From TMP-86 sp039807285 (lineage in GTDB: Bacteria; Pseudomonadota; Gammaproteobacteria; Steroidobacterales; Steroidobacteraceae): 64,000 bases of DNA. Location: positions 37,529 to 101,528 of the forward strand of contig JBGAGK010000018.1 of assembly GCA_044226785.1 (NCBI GenBank), read 5' to 3'. Below the pieces are notes generated by a model that saw nothing but the letters and a program-made list of their open reading frames with translations, searched no databases and was not told the origin of the DNA. A program made the position numbers and the translations under genes. Position 1 is the stretch's first letter; every line of letters begins with the position of its first letter. Positions 27,045 through 35,149 of the stretch are shown in pieces.

Positions 27045-27405
27045 GGAAGACTGTGACCGGCCTCACGTTTGGTCATGCAATGCAGGAAGGTCTGTTGCCG
27101 ATTGTGGTTCCCGTGCTCGGGCGAATTCTAACCTTGATCGGATGATGTATGCTGCGAACGAGTCGAATTTGGTCTCTTCGGCAGTATCCGGTTAATCGGA
27201 CGCTTAAGCGATTAAGGTCAGGTTGAATTCGGTCCCCCGGTCCACGATAGATAGCGGATCGGCGGCGGGGAAGTGGTCAGGTGTCATAGTACCTTGATCT
27301 CCCCGGTGACAATAGAACGAACGGCTTCCGACTTGCAGTATCGCGGATTACGATGCGAATCGGGAAAGACCGCGGCCCAAAGCCGCATACAAATGGGAGC
27401 CGGAG
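27045..27405. other. Gap of ~360 nt with no recognisable gene
   Basis: Lies between the flippase start and an IS110 relic. It carries no frame with family resemblance. The upstream region of the flippase gene is expected here, but no clear promoter elements were identified. Confidence 0.45.
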
Positions 27406-27674
27406 ATGAGCAACGTGCAATATATCGGTTTGGATGGCCATACGGAGACGATGGCGGTGGCGGTAGCTGAAGCGGGGACGAGGTGCGCAGCGTCGGAGCG
27501 ATTCCTAATGGACCCGAGTCTGTGGCCCGGTTGGTGAAGAAACTGGGCAAGCCCGAGCAGGTGCAGGCGCCCTACGAGGCTAGCCCAACGGGCTACGTGC
27601 TGTGCTGGCAAATGAGCGAGCTGGGAGTGAAGTGCGAGGTGATCGACTCGAAGCTGATCCCGGTGAAGGTCTAG
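27406..27674 (+). pseudogene. Truncated, frameshifted IS110-family transposase
   Basis: The reading starts MSNVQYIGLDGHTET, the N-terminal DEDD-domain signature of IS110/IS1111 transposases. At the G-run 27474-27477 one base appears lost, and the frame moves to EVRSVGAIPNGPESVARLVKKLGKPEQ, then CEVIDSKLIPVKV and a stop. The family has about 300-400 residues, so only the first ~90 remain, broken by a frameshift. The second half of the gene and the Ser-rich C-terminal domain are absent. It is a dead relic next to a second IS remnant. Confidence 0.8.
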
Positions 27675-27696
27675 GATCTCATCGGCCATCCAATAC

Positions 27697-27831
27697 CTGA
27701 AACGAACGATGCTCAGTCACTCGCATCGCATCCAGAAATCCCCAGTTCGCGTGCGAGCCTGCCTCAAGAATTTCGACATCAAGTATGCGGCATGAGTCCA
27801 TTGCAGTTACGCCGGGTCAATAGGTCTGTGA
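27697..27831 (+). pseudogene. 3' end relic of an IS630-family transposase with right terminus
   Basis: 32 codons from 27697 to the TGA at 27793-27795 read LKRTMLSHSHRIQKSPVRV, then a tail ending IKYAA. This aligns with the C-terminus of the IS630 relic at 32210-33239 (LKQIVLSHSCCIQKSPACV ... IRYAA). After the stop, the DNA GTCCATT-CAGTTACGCCGGGTCAATA also parallels the terminus beyond 33239. Only the right end of this copy survives. It lies on the same strand as the longer relic about 4.5 kb away. Confidence 0.75.
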
Positions 27832-27856
27832 GGAGTTCATTAATCTAGGATTCAGT

Positions 27857-27882
27857 GCGGCGGTACATGGCGGCGGTACATG
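27857..27882. repeat. Two perfect tandem 13-nt repeats
   Basis: GCGGCGGTACATG occurs twice head to tail (27857-27869, 27870-27882), and a third GTACATG follows at 27898-27904. They lie in the otherwise unexplained 27832-28032 gap before the acyltransferase gene. They could be part of an IS end or a protein-binding array; neither is shown. Confidence 0.5.
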
Positions 27883-28032
27883 AAAATGCGACACAAAGTA
27901 CATGGAGGTGTGAGGCGCCGCAAGAGGGTCGTTAGGCTTACACAGAGTGCTGATCTCGTAATGCTGAATTGATGCCTGCAATCGAGAAGTGGCACCCCAC
28001 TCACGCCGCGGACATTGGAGGTGCATTTTGGT

Positions 28033-29169
28033 ATGGCTGAAAAGCGGGCAGTAGCAAATCTCGACATTCTTCGTGCTGTTGCTGTTCTCATGGTTGTACT
28101 TGACCACGTATGCGAGAGCATTTCCAGAAACGTCGGGCACTTTTTTCACCCGTGGGACTGGGCTTTGGGTCGCCTGGGCGTCCTACTGTTCTTTGTCCAC
28201 ACAAGTTTGGTTCTGCACCGATCCATGGATCGATTGCACATGCATGGGTTCGCATTGATGAAAGGGTTTCTGATTAGACGAGCGTTTCGTATCTTTCCGC
28301 TTTCGACCATATGCGTGCTCTTCGTAGTGACAATGCAGGTGCCAACGATGCCATGGGAGGACTTCGAATGGAGAGGCGTTGGCAACTTGCTGTCAAATCT
28401 ATTGCTATCTACCAATTTGACATTTTCGCGCCCAGTGCTTGGCCCGTTATGGTCACTTCCGCTTGAAGTACAAATGTATTGTTTGCTCCCGATTGTCTAC
28501 ATGCTTGTATGTAGATGGAACGGGATAGCAACCGCTATCATTCTGTGGATCATCTCACTGCCGTTAGCATTTTGGCAGCCAACAATTAGCGATCGCGGAA
28601 GCGTTATAGGATTTGCGCCATGCTTTCTTGGTGGGGTCATCGCCTTCGCAATGGAAAGAGACTCCGTCGCAGCACTTCACGCGAAGTGGTGGATACCATT
28701 TCTCGCTGGACTTGTAGCCATGTACTTGAGCGTTCAAATGATTTCGGGTGACATGTTCTTCCGGCCTGCTCAGTGGGTTGTCTGCGCGGTACTTGGTGTG
28801 TCTATGCCATTATTCAAGGATTGCACAAACCCGATCATCGTTGGAGGCGCATCGAAGGTTGCGAAATACTCCTACGGAATTTATTTATTTCATTGTATCG
28901 CCTTGTGGGGTGCATCGAAGACTTTGGGAAATTGGCCGATCACCGTGCAGATAGCATTTGCTTCGTGCATGCTAATAGGCACAACTGTGGTTCTCCATTT
29001 GATAATCGAGACCCCGGCTATCCAGATGGGGGCGCGCGTAGCAGATAGATTGACGAAAAGGCGATCCCTTACGCATCAGGATATTCCGCGCAATTGCTTG
29101 GTAGGAGTAAAGGCGGAAAAAGTGTCCGAGCAGCGGGAGGGCGTAAGAATGTTTTCGGACTCCCCCTAG
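28033..29169 (+). CDS. Acyltransferase family 3 (OafA-like), 3' end altered by IS1380
   Basis: 378 residues from the ATG at 28033, which has GGAGG 11 nt upstream; a TTG at 28015 is less likely. It starts MAEKRAVANLDILRAVAVLMVVLDHVCES, the acyltransferase-3 signature with the catalytic-type His after the first helix. About 10 membrane helices follow, including KYSYGIYLFHCIALWG. It O-acylates sugars of surface glycans at the inner membrane. The stop TAG (29167-29169) lies inside the left inverted repeat of the IS1380 element, so the insertion ended the original frame. The lost tail is probably only the cytoplasmic end, because the last membrane helix is present, so the enzyme may still work. 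Confidence 0.85.
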   Translation: MAEKRAVANLDILRAVAVLMVVLDHVCESISRNVGHFFHPWDWALGRLGVLLFFVHTSLVLHRSMDRLHMHGFALMKGFLIRRAFRIFPLSTICVLFVVTMQVPTMPWEDFEWRGVGNLLSNLLLSTNLTFSRPVLGPLWSLPLEVQMYCLLPIVYMLVCRWNGIATAIILWIISLPLAFWQPTISDRGSVIGFAPCFLGGVIAFAMERDSVAALHAKWWIPFLAGLVAMYLSVQMISGDMFFRPAQWVVCAVLGVSMPLFKDCTNPIIVGGASKVAKYSYGIYLFHCIALWGASKTLGNWPITVQIAFASCMLIGTTVVLHLIIETPAIQMGARVADRLTKRRSLTHQDIPRNCLVGVKAEKVSEQREGVRMFSDSP

Positions 29170-30863
29170 CCCACACCATGCACGAAGGGTCTGATTTTGC
29201 TGCTCATGGATGCGAGTATCGCGATGTTGAGGCGTGATGTCGATGCGCTGTGGTGAGTGTGCCGTCCGCATGGACGCGGCGGGTCGATTTTCGCCGCTGA
29301 TTCGGCGCGGGCGCGAGATGTTGGCAATGGGGATTCGGCGCGAGTCACTCGCGATGAGTTCGGCCAGGCGCGGGATCAATCCGACAGCGCTATGCGGGTG
29401 CAGCACCCAAACTTCGGGCGATGATCTGCCAGTCGCGGCGGTGGATGCAGGCCGCGGGCAAGTGGAGCACGATGCGCCGCACCGAGGGCTCGACCCAAGT
29501 ACCCAGCTTCATGGGATGTTCACGAAGCGTGCCGACCTAGCCCGAGTGCAACGCGGTGCGTGCTGCGCGCAGGCGCCACTCCTGATAGAGCACGTAGGCG
29601 GCGGCGGTCAAAAGCTCCCGCAGCTGGTTGGCGAGGAAGCGGGTGCAGCTGGTTCGGTCGATCTCCAGGCCGTGGTGCAGCTCCTTGATTCGATTCTCGA
29701 CGTTGGCACGGGCGCAGTAGATCACTTCATACAGATGCTGAGGCGATTGTTTGAGGTTCGTGACCACGAAGCGTGGGTTGTTCTTCGGCTTTCGCCCCGG
29801 ATGGCGCAAGACTTCGGCCTTGATGATGACGCGTCGTGGATAGTCCCAAGTCCCGGCCGCATAACGGCACTTGCTGTACAGATGCTCAGTCTCGCCCGAT
29901 GCGCGCGACAGGCGCCGACCGCTGCCCATCAGGCGCGCTGCGCGGCGCTCGAGAACCTTGTTTTTGCCCATCGCCACGGCATATTCGACGCCTTCGCGAT
30001 CCAGGAAGGTGAAGATCTGCGGCGCCGCAAATCCGCCGTCCAGGCGCACCCGCAGTCGGGCTCGGGGGAAGGCGGCCCGGAGCTTGGGCAGCAGGCGCGA
30101 CAGGATCCCGATTGCCCCCACCGAGGCGCCCACATTGCCGAGGCGCAGCACGTAGGCGAACAGATACTGTGCGGGCTCCTCGTTGAAGGTCAGAAAGCCC
30201 GCCACTGGCAGGTAGCACCAGGTGTCGCAATGACCGTTGAAGAACGTCAGTTGCTGGGCGCCATGCGTCGGATCGTCGGTCGGATCCAGATCGATCGTGA
30301 TCAGCTTCATCTTGCGCTTCAGGCGCCTGCGGTGTCGCTCGATCAGCGCGTCGGCGAGCGCGATCCCCATCCGGGAAAGATCCGCCCGACCCACCGAGTT
30401 CTCAAAGCGCGAGAGCGTCGGCTGCGAGGCCAACTGCTCGCCTTGCACCGGATCTCGATCGCAGAGCATCTTCTGGATCGGATCCGCGCCCAGCCGGCTC
30501 ACATCGTTCGCATCCGGGTAGCCGCAGCCGATCGCATACAGCCGCTGGCGCACCAGATCCCCGATCGCGTGACGGATCTTGCCAGACTGACGCCGGTCAT
30601 TGATCGCGCCGCTCAGTCCCAGCCGCCGGTCGCAGGCTCGCAACAAGATCGCTCCGCCGTCGGAGCTGGCGTGCTCTCGGTCAAATTTCGCAATGACCAG
30701 TTTGTCCGCCAAATCCGAAAACAGAACACTTTGTCATGTGCTATCGTCCATCTTGCAAAGGCCTCTCTTGTGACGGAAAACACTTGTAGTAAAGCGTTTC
30801 TATCACGATTGAGGCCTTTGTGTTTCAGTAATTCAAACCCCTACACGCATAATGTGGGCTAGG
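29165..30863. mobile_element. IS1380-family insertion sequence
   Basis: About 1.7 kb, the usual size for the family. Terminal inverted repeats: CCTAGCCCACA at 29165-29175 and its exact reverse complement at 30853-30863, with partial matching continuing for ~8 more bases inward. The single transposase gene is on the minus strand. No matching 4-nt target duplication is visible (TCCC left, CGGT right), so the junctions may have been rearranged after insertion. It separates the acyltransferase gene from the glycosyltransferase at 30926. Confidence 0.88.
29390..30712 (-). pseudogene. IS1380-family transposase interrupted by an amber stop
   Basis: The first 391 codons (30712 to 29537) encode an IS1380 transposase: KFDREHASSDGGAILL near the N-terminus, TIDLDPTDDPTHG and RVRLDGGFAAP with catalytic-type Asp residues, and VENRIKELHHGLEIDRTSC with the conserved Glu. 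A TAG at 29537-29539 follows ALHSG. The same frame then continues as VGTLREHPMKLGTWVEPSVRR, RIVLHLPAACIHRRDWQII and ends at a TAG at 29390-29392, which is the normal C-terminus of the family. One codon change (probably CAG to TAG) therefore removes about 48 residues. Loss of function is likely but not certain. Confidence 0.85.
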
Positions 30864-30925
30864 CGGTCTCCTGGATCTGGGATTGGCACATATGCGCATG
30901 CGATAGATTGGAGTCTAATCGTCTT

Positions 30926-32143
30926 ATGTATGAAGGAAAAATCTCCGTTTTGATTGTGGACACCGCAATAGATTTTGGTGGCTCCATTGTATCGACGGCG
31001 AATCTAATTCGAGGGCTTAACCGAGAAAGATTTACCGTCACCTTCGTTACAGCAACACACAAGGACCTTGTTCGCAATAAATTACGTGAGGCGGCAAGTG
31101 ATACTCGTGTCGTGGTCGTAAAGAAGTGGTTTCACTACGGGATGAAGGGAAGGGTGACGACGATGATCGATCGGCTCCCGCTCAAAGTTCTTCGAAAGAT
31201 CGTGATTTACTCTCTCTATCTCGTTCGCATAGTTCTGAACGTGCCATATGCTCTGGCGATGGCCTTGCTCATACGAAGATTCCGTGTGGACTTGGTCCAA
31301 CTCAACAATGCTTTCGGTAATGACGAGTTGGACTGTGTGGCAATTCTCATGCGCCGCCCCAGGATCGTGTTCTTTAGAGGATATTTGAGGTTGAGTGCGA
31401 TCGAGAGAGGATTGTTCTTGAGCGGAGCAAGGGCGTTCGTATCAGTATCGGAATTTGTGAAGCGGCAAGCAATGGATGATGGGGTGCCGGGTGAAAAGAT
31501 TATTGTAGCGACTCCACCGGCTATAGTGGAGCACACGGGGCCTCAAGTCCGGAAAATGATTCGACGCACGTATGACGTTAGAGAGGATGAGCTGGTGTTT
31601 GGGCTGTTTGGGAGGGTGGTTCCATGGAAGGGTCAAAAGGAATTTTTGACTGCTGCGCGAGTGGTTTTGGGTCGAGTGCATAATGCGAAGGTATTTTTTG
31701 TCGGGGACGTGTCAGATGGGGACAGTAGGTATTTGACAGAGCTAAAGTCGCTTGTGACTGATTTCGGAATGAAGGATAGGGTTGTCTTCACGGGCTATGT
31801 CGATCGTGTCTACGAGCTGTACGGCATCATGGACGTAGTCGTACACGCATCAATCGAGCCAGAGCCCTCCGGACGAGTGATTTTCGAGGCTATGAGCGTT
31901 GGCGTGCCAGTCGTAGCTTCTTGTTTTGGAGGCCCCAAGGAATTTGTTGACGATGGAGTTGACGGATTCATTGTTGATCCGAGGAACGCAGATCAGATGG
32001 CCAATCGGATTGTGAGTCTGCTTGAAGACAAAGTACTGCGTACGAGAATGGGAGTGGCCGCAGAGGAAAAGATGTCGCATTTGTACAACAAGACGGTGTA
32101 TGCACGACGAATCGAGCAAGTCTATGAAGGCGCGATCCAATAG
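30926..32143 (+). CDS. Glycosyltransferase family 4
   Basis: 405 residues from the ATG at 30926; a TTG at 30908 would add six residues. GT-B features: VLIVDTAIDFGGSIVSTANLI, VDLVQLNNAFGND, KIIVATPPAIVEHTG, FGLFGRVVPWKGQKEFLTAA, and HASIEPEPSGRVIFEAMSVGVPVVAS followed by GPKEFVDDGVDGFIVDP. It is a retaining glycosyltransferase of the glycan cassette. AT-rich codon use matches the neighbours and differs from the core. It lies between an IS1380 element and an IS630 relic, so its original upstream neighbour is the acyltransferase at 28033-29169. Sugar specificity cannot be read. Confidence 0.88.
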   Translation: MYEGKISVLIVDTAIDFGGSIVSTANLIRGLNRERFTVTFVTATHKDLVRNKLREAASDTRVVVVKKWFHYGMKGRVTTMIDRLPLKVLRKIVIYSLYLVRIVLNVPYALAMALLIRRFRVDLVQLNNAFGNDELDCVAILMRRPRIVFFRGYLRLSAIERGLFLSGARAFVSVSEFVKRQAMDDGVPGEKIIVATPPAIVEHTGPQVRKMIRRTYDVREDELVFGLFGRVVPWKGQKEFLTAARVVLGRVHNAKVFFVGDVSDGDSRYLTELKSLVTDFGMKDRVVFTGYVDRVYELYGIMDVVVHASIEPEPSGRVIFEAMSVGVPVVASCFGGPKEFVDDGVDGFIVDPRNADQMANRIVSLLEDKVLRTRMGVAAEEKMSHLYNKTVYARRIEQVYEGAIQ

Positions 32144-32167
32144 CCGTCGAGATCGTCTCTTGACGAT

Positions 32168-33268
32168 AGCTATTAACCAGTCGGGCAACTAGTGAACAAA
32201 TATGCGGTAATGAAGCGTGCCGGCCGAAGACGCCTGACCGTCGATGTGCCAGTACCGATGTTCGCCTCGAGTTGCGCCGACAGATGTTGATATTGCGCGA
32301 TCAGCGCAAGACCCATCAGGAGATTGCGCAGATCACCGGGTACACGCACACGTACGTATCGACGATGCTCAAGCGCCTGGCGGCTAGGCCGCAGTTGCTG
32401 CAAGACAGTCTGCGTGCCGTGACGGCGAAGGGGGAGCGGCTAGTCCAGCAGCTGATTTGCGGCAAGTTCTCGGACCAGCTCTCGCTGCCGTTTGCGTTGT
32501 GGACAGCGATTGGCCATTCGCGAGCTGATCGGGCGTGAGTGTAATGTGCGTCTATCGGGGCGGGGCGCGGGCGAGTACGTGGGGCGCTGGGGTTGCTCGC
32601 CGCAGAAGGCGGCGTGGCGTGCTTACGAACGCGAAGATGGAGCGGCGAGGGACTGGCTGTCCGGTCGATCGAGTATCCGAAGATCAGGCCGCGCCCAAAG
32701 CGGGAAGATGGCGAGATCAGCTGGAGTGACGAGACAGGAGTGCGTTCCGGTGAGAGCCTGCGCCGTGCTTGCGTGCCTCTTGACCAGACCCCTATCATCA
32801 AGATCTGGGCGCGTCGCAAGTGTCTGTCCATGATCGCGGCGGTGACGAACCAGGGGGAGGTGCGGTCCATGATCTGTTCGATTGTGCTTGCTCCGCCGCG
32901 GCTGCTCGCATTCACGCGACGGCTAATCAAGGATGCGCGACGCAAGGTCTTTCTGATCCTGGACAATCTGAACGTGTACAAGGCCAAACCGATACGCGAC
33001 TGGCTGGATGAGCATGCGGAGCGCAGCGAGGTGTTCTGCGCACCGCTCTTTTCGCTAGCGCTGGGTCCGCGTGAATACTTCAACGGCAATCTGAAGGGCG
33101 TGATCCAGCGGGGTATCCCGCTGGAGGACGTGCAGGACCTGAAGCAAATCGTGCTCAGTCACTCGTGCTGCATTCAGAAGTCCCCGGCTTGCGTGCTTGC
33201 TTGCTTCAAGAACCAACACATCCGCTATGCTGCGGCGGTCCACTTCAATTACGTTGGTTCAATGGAAA
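32168..33268 (+). mobile_element. Degenerate IS630-family element
   Basis: Left end CTATTAACCAG-CGGGCAACTAGTG and the reverse complement of the right end CCATTGAACCAACG... align as imperfect inverted repeats of about 28 nt. The enclosed transposase is frameshifted. The right end matches the shorter relic ending at 27831. The boundaries are approximate to a few bases. Confidence 0.65.
32210..33239 (+). pseudogene. IS630-family transposase, multiply frameshifted
   Basis: The first reading begins MKRAGRRRLTVDVPVP at 32210. The frame then shifts to LRRQMLILRDQRKTHQEIAQITGY (helix-turn-helix), is lost again after about 32520, and resumes at 32680-33239. The last part carries decayed DDE motifs: SWSDETGVRS (Asp), FLILDNLNVYKAK (Asp) and LGPREYFNGNLK (Glu). 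It should end IRYAA-stop, but the stop is missing and the frame reads on into the element end. IS630 transposases are about 340 residues; the whole length is traceable here but in at least three pieces. It cannot make a complete protein without recoding. Confidence 0.8.
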
Positions 33269-33294
33269 CGCGCCCAATGGCATTTAGCTTATAA

Positions 33295-33303
33295 GGGGGG
33301 GGG
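33295..33303 (+). repeat. G9 homopolymer in the ribosome-binding region of asnB
   Basis: Nine consecutive G lie 2 nt before the GTG start of the asparagine synthase gene at 33306, replacing a normal Shine-Dalgarno box. Length change by slippage would alter spacing and probably translation. Two 8-G tracts occur inside coding regions at 24311-24318 and 59811-59818. Confidence 0.6.
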
Positions 33304-33305
33304 CC

Positions 33306-35087
33306 GTGTGCGGGATTGCTGGTGCATTTTCGGCGATGGGACCACTGCCATCCACTGCTCATGCGCAACTGAGGTTGGCCGCGCGTGAACTTAGGCACCG
33401 TGGGCCCGATGAGTTTGGAATCATTTCGTTAGAAAAGTTGTGTGCAGCGCACACCAGGCTTTCTATTATTGACCTGGCCTCTGGGCAACAGCCAATGACA
33501 GACCCTGATACGGGGAATGTCATCGTATTCAATGGCGAGATCTACAACTATGTTGAATTGAGGGAAGATCTAAGGCGGCGTGGATATCAGTTTCGAACTG
33601 AATCGGATACAGAAGTGTTGTTGAAGAGCTTTGCCTGCTTTGGGGAGGGGATGTTGGAGCGATTGAACGGAATGTTCGCGTTCGCCCTTTTTGATTGCAA
33701 AGGCAATCGTCTGATTCTGGCGAGAGACAGGTTTGGTGAAAAGCCAATCTACTATTGCATTTGTAATTCGACAATCTATTTTGCGTCAGAGCTAGGAGCA
33801 ATTGATCGCTTGGTGGAGTGCGGAGGTGCGCTCCGATCAGAGGCAATTCTCGAATATTTCATGTTTGGATTCATTTCCGGTGCACAAAGCATTCGGCCTG
33901 GTATTCTTCAGCTAGGGGCGGGAACTGTGCTCGTTGCGGATGTGACCGGTGTACGGCTTCGCCGATATTACGAAAGAAGGACGGAGGGACCACGTATTGT
34001 GATCTCGGATGACGAGATCGAGTCGTCCTTGGATGAAGCAATTCGTTTGCGATTGAGAGCGGATGTGCCGGTTGCCGTGCTCTTGAGTGGCGGCCTAGAT
34101 TCCAGTCTCATTACTCTGCTCGCGCAGCGACACTCCTCACAACAGCTGAAATCATTTTCATTTGGATGGGCTGGTGATGAGAACGAATTTCCATTTGCAC
34201 GTGAGGTAGCCAGGCGTGCGGAAACGGATCACAATGAAGTGGAGCTCAACAGGGAAGCGTTTTCGAATGATATAGCCGAAGCGATTCGATTTATGGACAT
34301 GCCTCAAGCGGACTCCGCGTGCTTCGTTGTATTTCAGTTGTCGAAGCATATTAGGGAGTGGGGGGTAAAGGTGGTTCTTTCCGGTGACGGAGGAGACGAG
34401 CTTTTCGGCGGCTATGACTGGTATGTTGGGTGGGATAGTCCGCGCGCGTACGCACAACGGCTCCTTCGTAGCAAATTTGCCAATGCAAAGAACTACGTGA
34501 CAGGGAAGGCCACAATCCAAGCGGATGAGCTAGAAGGAGCGTTCGGGGTAGGCATGATTAGTCGATTGATTGATGAACGTGTATCTACGTTGCTTGAATG
34601 CGGGACTGGATTGGAAGGTCGAATTGGCTTCGACTATGAGTTATACCTGCCTTGGATGCTTATGCCGAAGGTAGACCGCATGAGTATGGCGCACTCGATT
34701 GAAATTCGAGCTCCTCTCTTGGACCACACGCTGGTGGATAGATGGGGATATATCAGTGAAAGAGAAAAGGTGGTGGGAATGGAGACCAAATTCAGAATTA
34801 AGAGATTTTGTGTTGCCAGAGGACTGTTATCGAAGGATTTCCTGTCGCGAAGGAAGTCTGGTATGAATCTCCCGCTTGCGTGGTGGATTCGTAGTAATGA
34901 GGCATTGTTCAGAGACACTCTGCAGTCTCAGTCGTCACTATCGAAGGATTTCTTTCCAATCACGCAAACAAATCAATGGTTCAATTCCGTCATAGGAGAC
35001 ACAAATGCTGGCTGGACCCGCAGCGCGCAATCGATTTGGTCTGCTTTTGTTTTTGAACTCTGGAGTAAGGGAAGAAAGGAGAACTGA
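33306..35087 (+). CDS. asnB: Asparagine synthase (glutamine-hydrolysing) family amidotransferase
   Basis: 593 residues from a GTG giving MCGIAGAFS, so Cys2 is the glutaminase nucleophile. The N-terminal glutaminase domain covers about 1-200 (HRGPDEFG, FNGEIYNYVELR, ESDTEVLL). The synthetase domain has the PP-loop LLSGGLDSSLI and LSGDGGDELFGGYDWY. The enzyme class amidates a carboxylate with glutamine nitrogen and ATP. In glycan loci it is often used on uronic acids or other carboxylates rather than aspartate. It follows the IS630 relic directly, and a G9 tract occupies the ribosome-site position. A second, longer family member is at 55004-56941. Confidence 0.88.
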   Translation: MCGIAGAFSAMGPLPSTAHAQLRLAARELRHRGPDEFGIISLEKLCAAHTRLSIIDLASGQQPMTDPDTGNVIVFNGEIYNYVELREDLRRRGYQFRTESDTEVLLKSFACFGEGMLERLNGMFAFALFDCKGNRLILARDRFGEKPIYYCICNSTIYFASELGAIDRLVECGGALRSEAILEYFMFGFISGAQSIRPGILQLGAGTVLVADVTGVRLRRYYERRTEGPRIVISDDEIESSLDEAIRLRLRADVPVAVLLSGGLDSSLITLLAQRHSSQQLKSFSFGWAGDENEFPFAREVARRAETDHNEVELNREAFSNDIAEAIRFMDMPQADSACFVVFQLSKHIREWGVKVVLSGDGGDELFGGYDWYVGWDSPRAYAQRLLRSKFANAKNYVTGKATIQADELEGAFGVGMISRLIDERVSTLLECGTGLEGRIGFDYELYLPWMLMPKVDRMSMAHSIEIRAPLLDHTLVDRWGYISEREKVVGMETKFRIKRFCVARGLLSKDFLSRRKSGMNLPLAWWIRSNEALFRDTLQSQSSLSKDFFPITQTNQWFNSVIGDTNAGWTRSAQSIWSAFVFELWSKGRKEN

Positions 35088-35149
35088 TTCTCGTGCCTGT
35101 TTTCTACCTTCAATTGCGGGCTCCAGCAGACTACAGCATCAGGCGGGGA

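Noticed and set aside
29234..30862. Long + strand frame (542 codons) over the IS1380 element
   Set aside because: It is antisense to the IS1380 transposase, has no family motif, and its length comes from the GC-rich codon pattern of the real gene.
29161..30867. Target site duplication of the IS1380 element
   Set aside because: Flanking 4-mers (TCCC, CGGT) differ; no duplication can be claimed.
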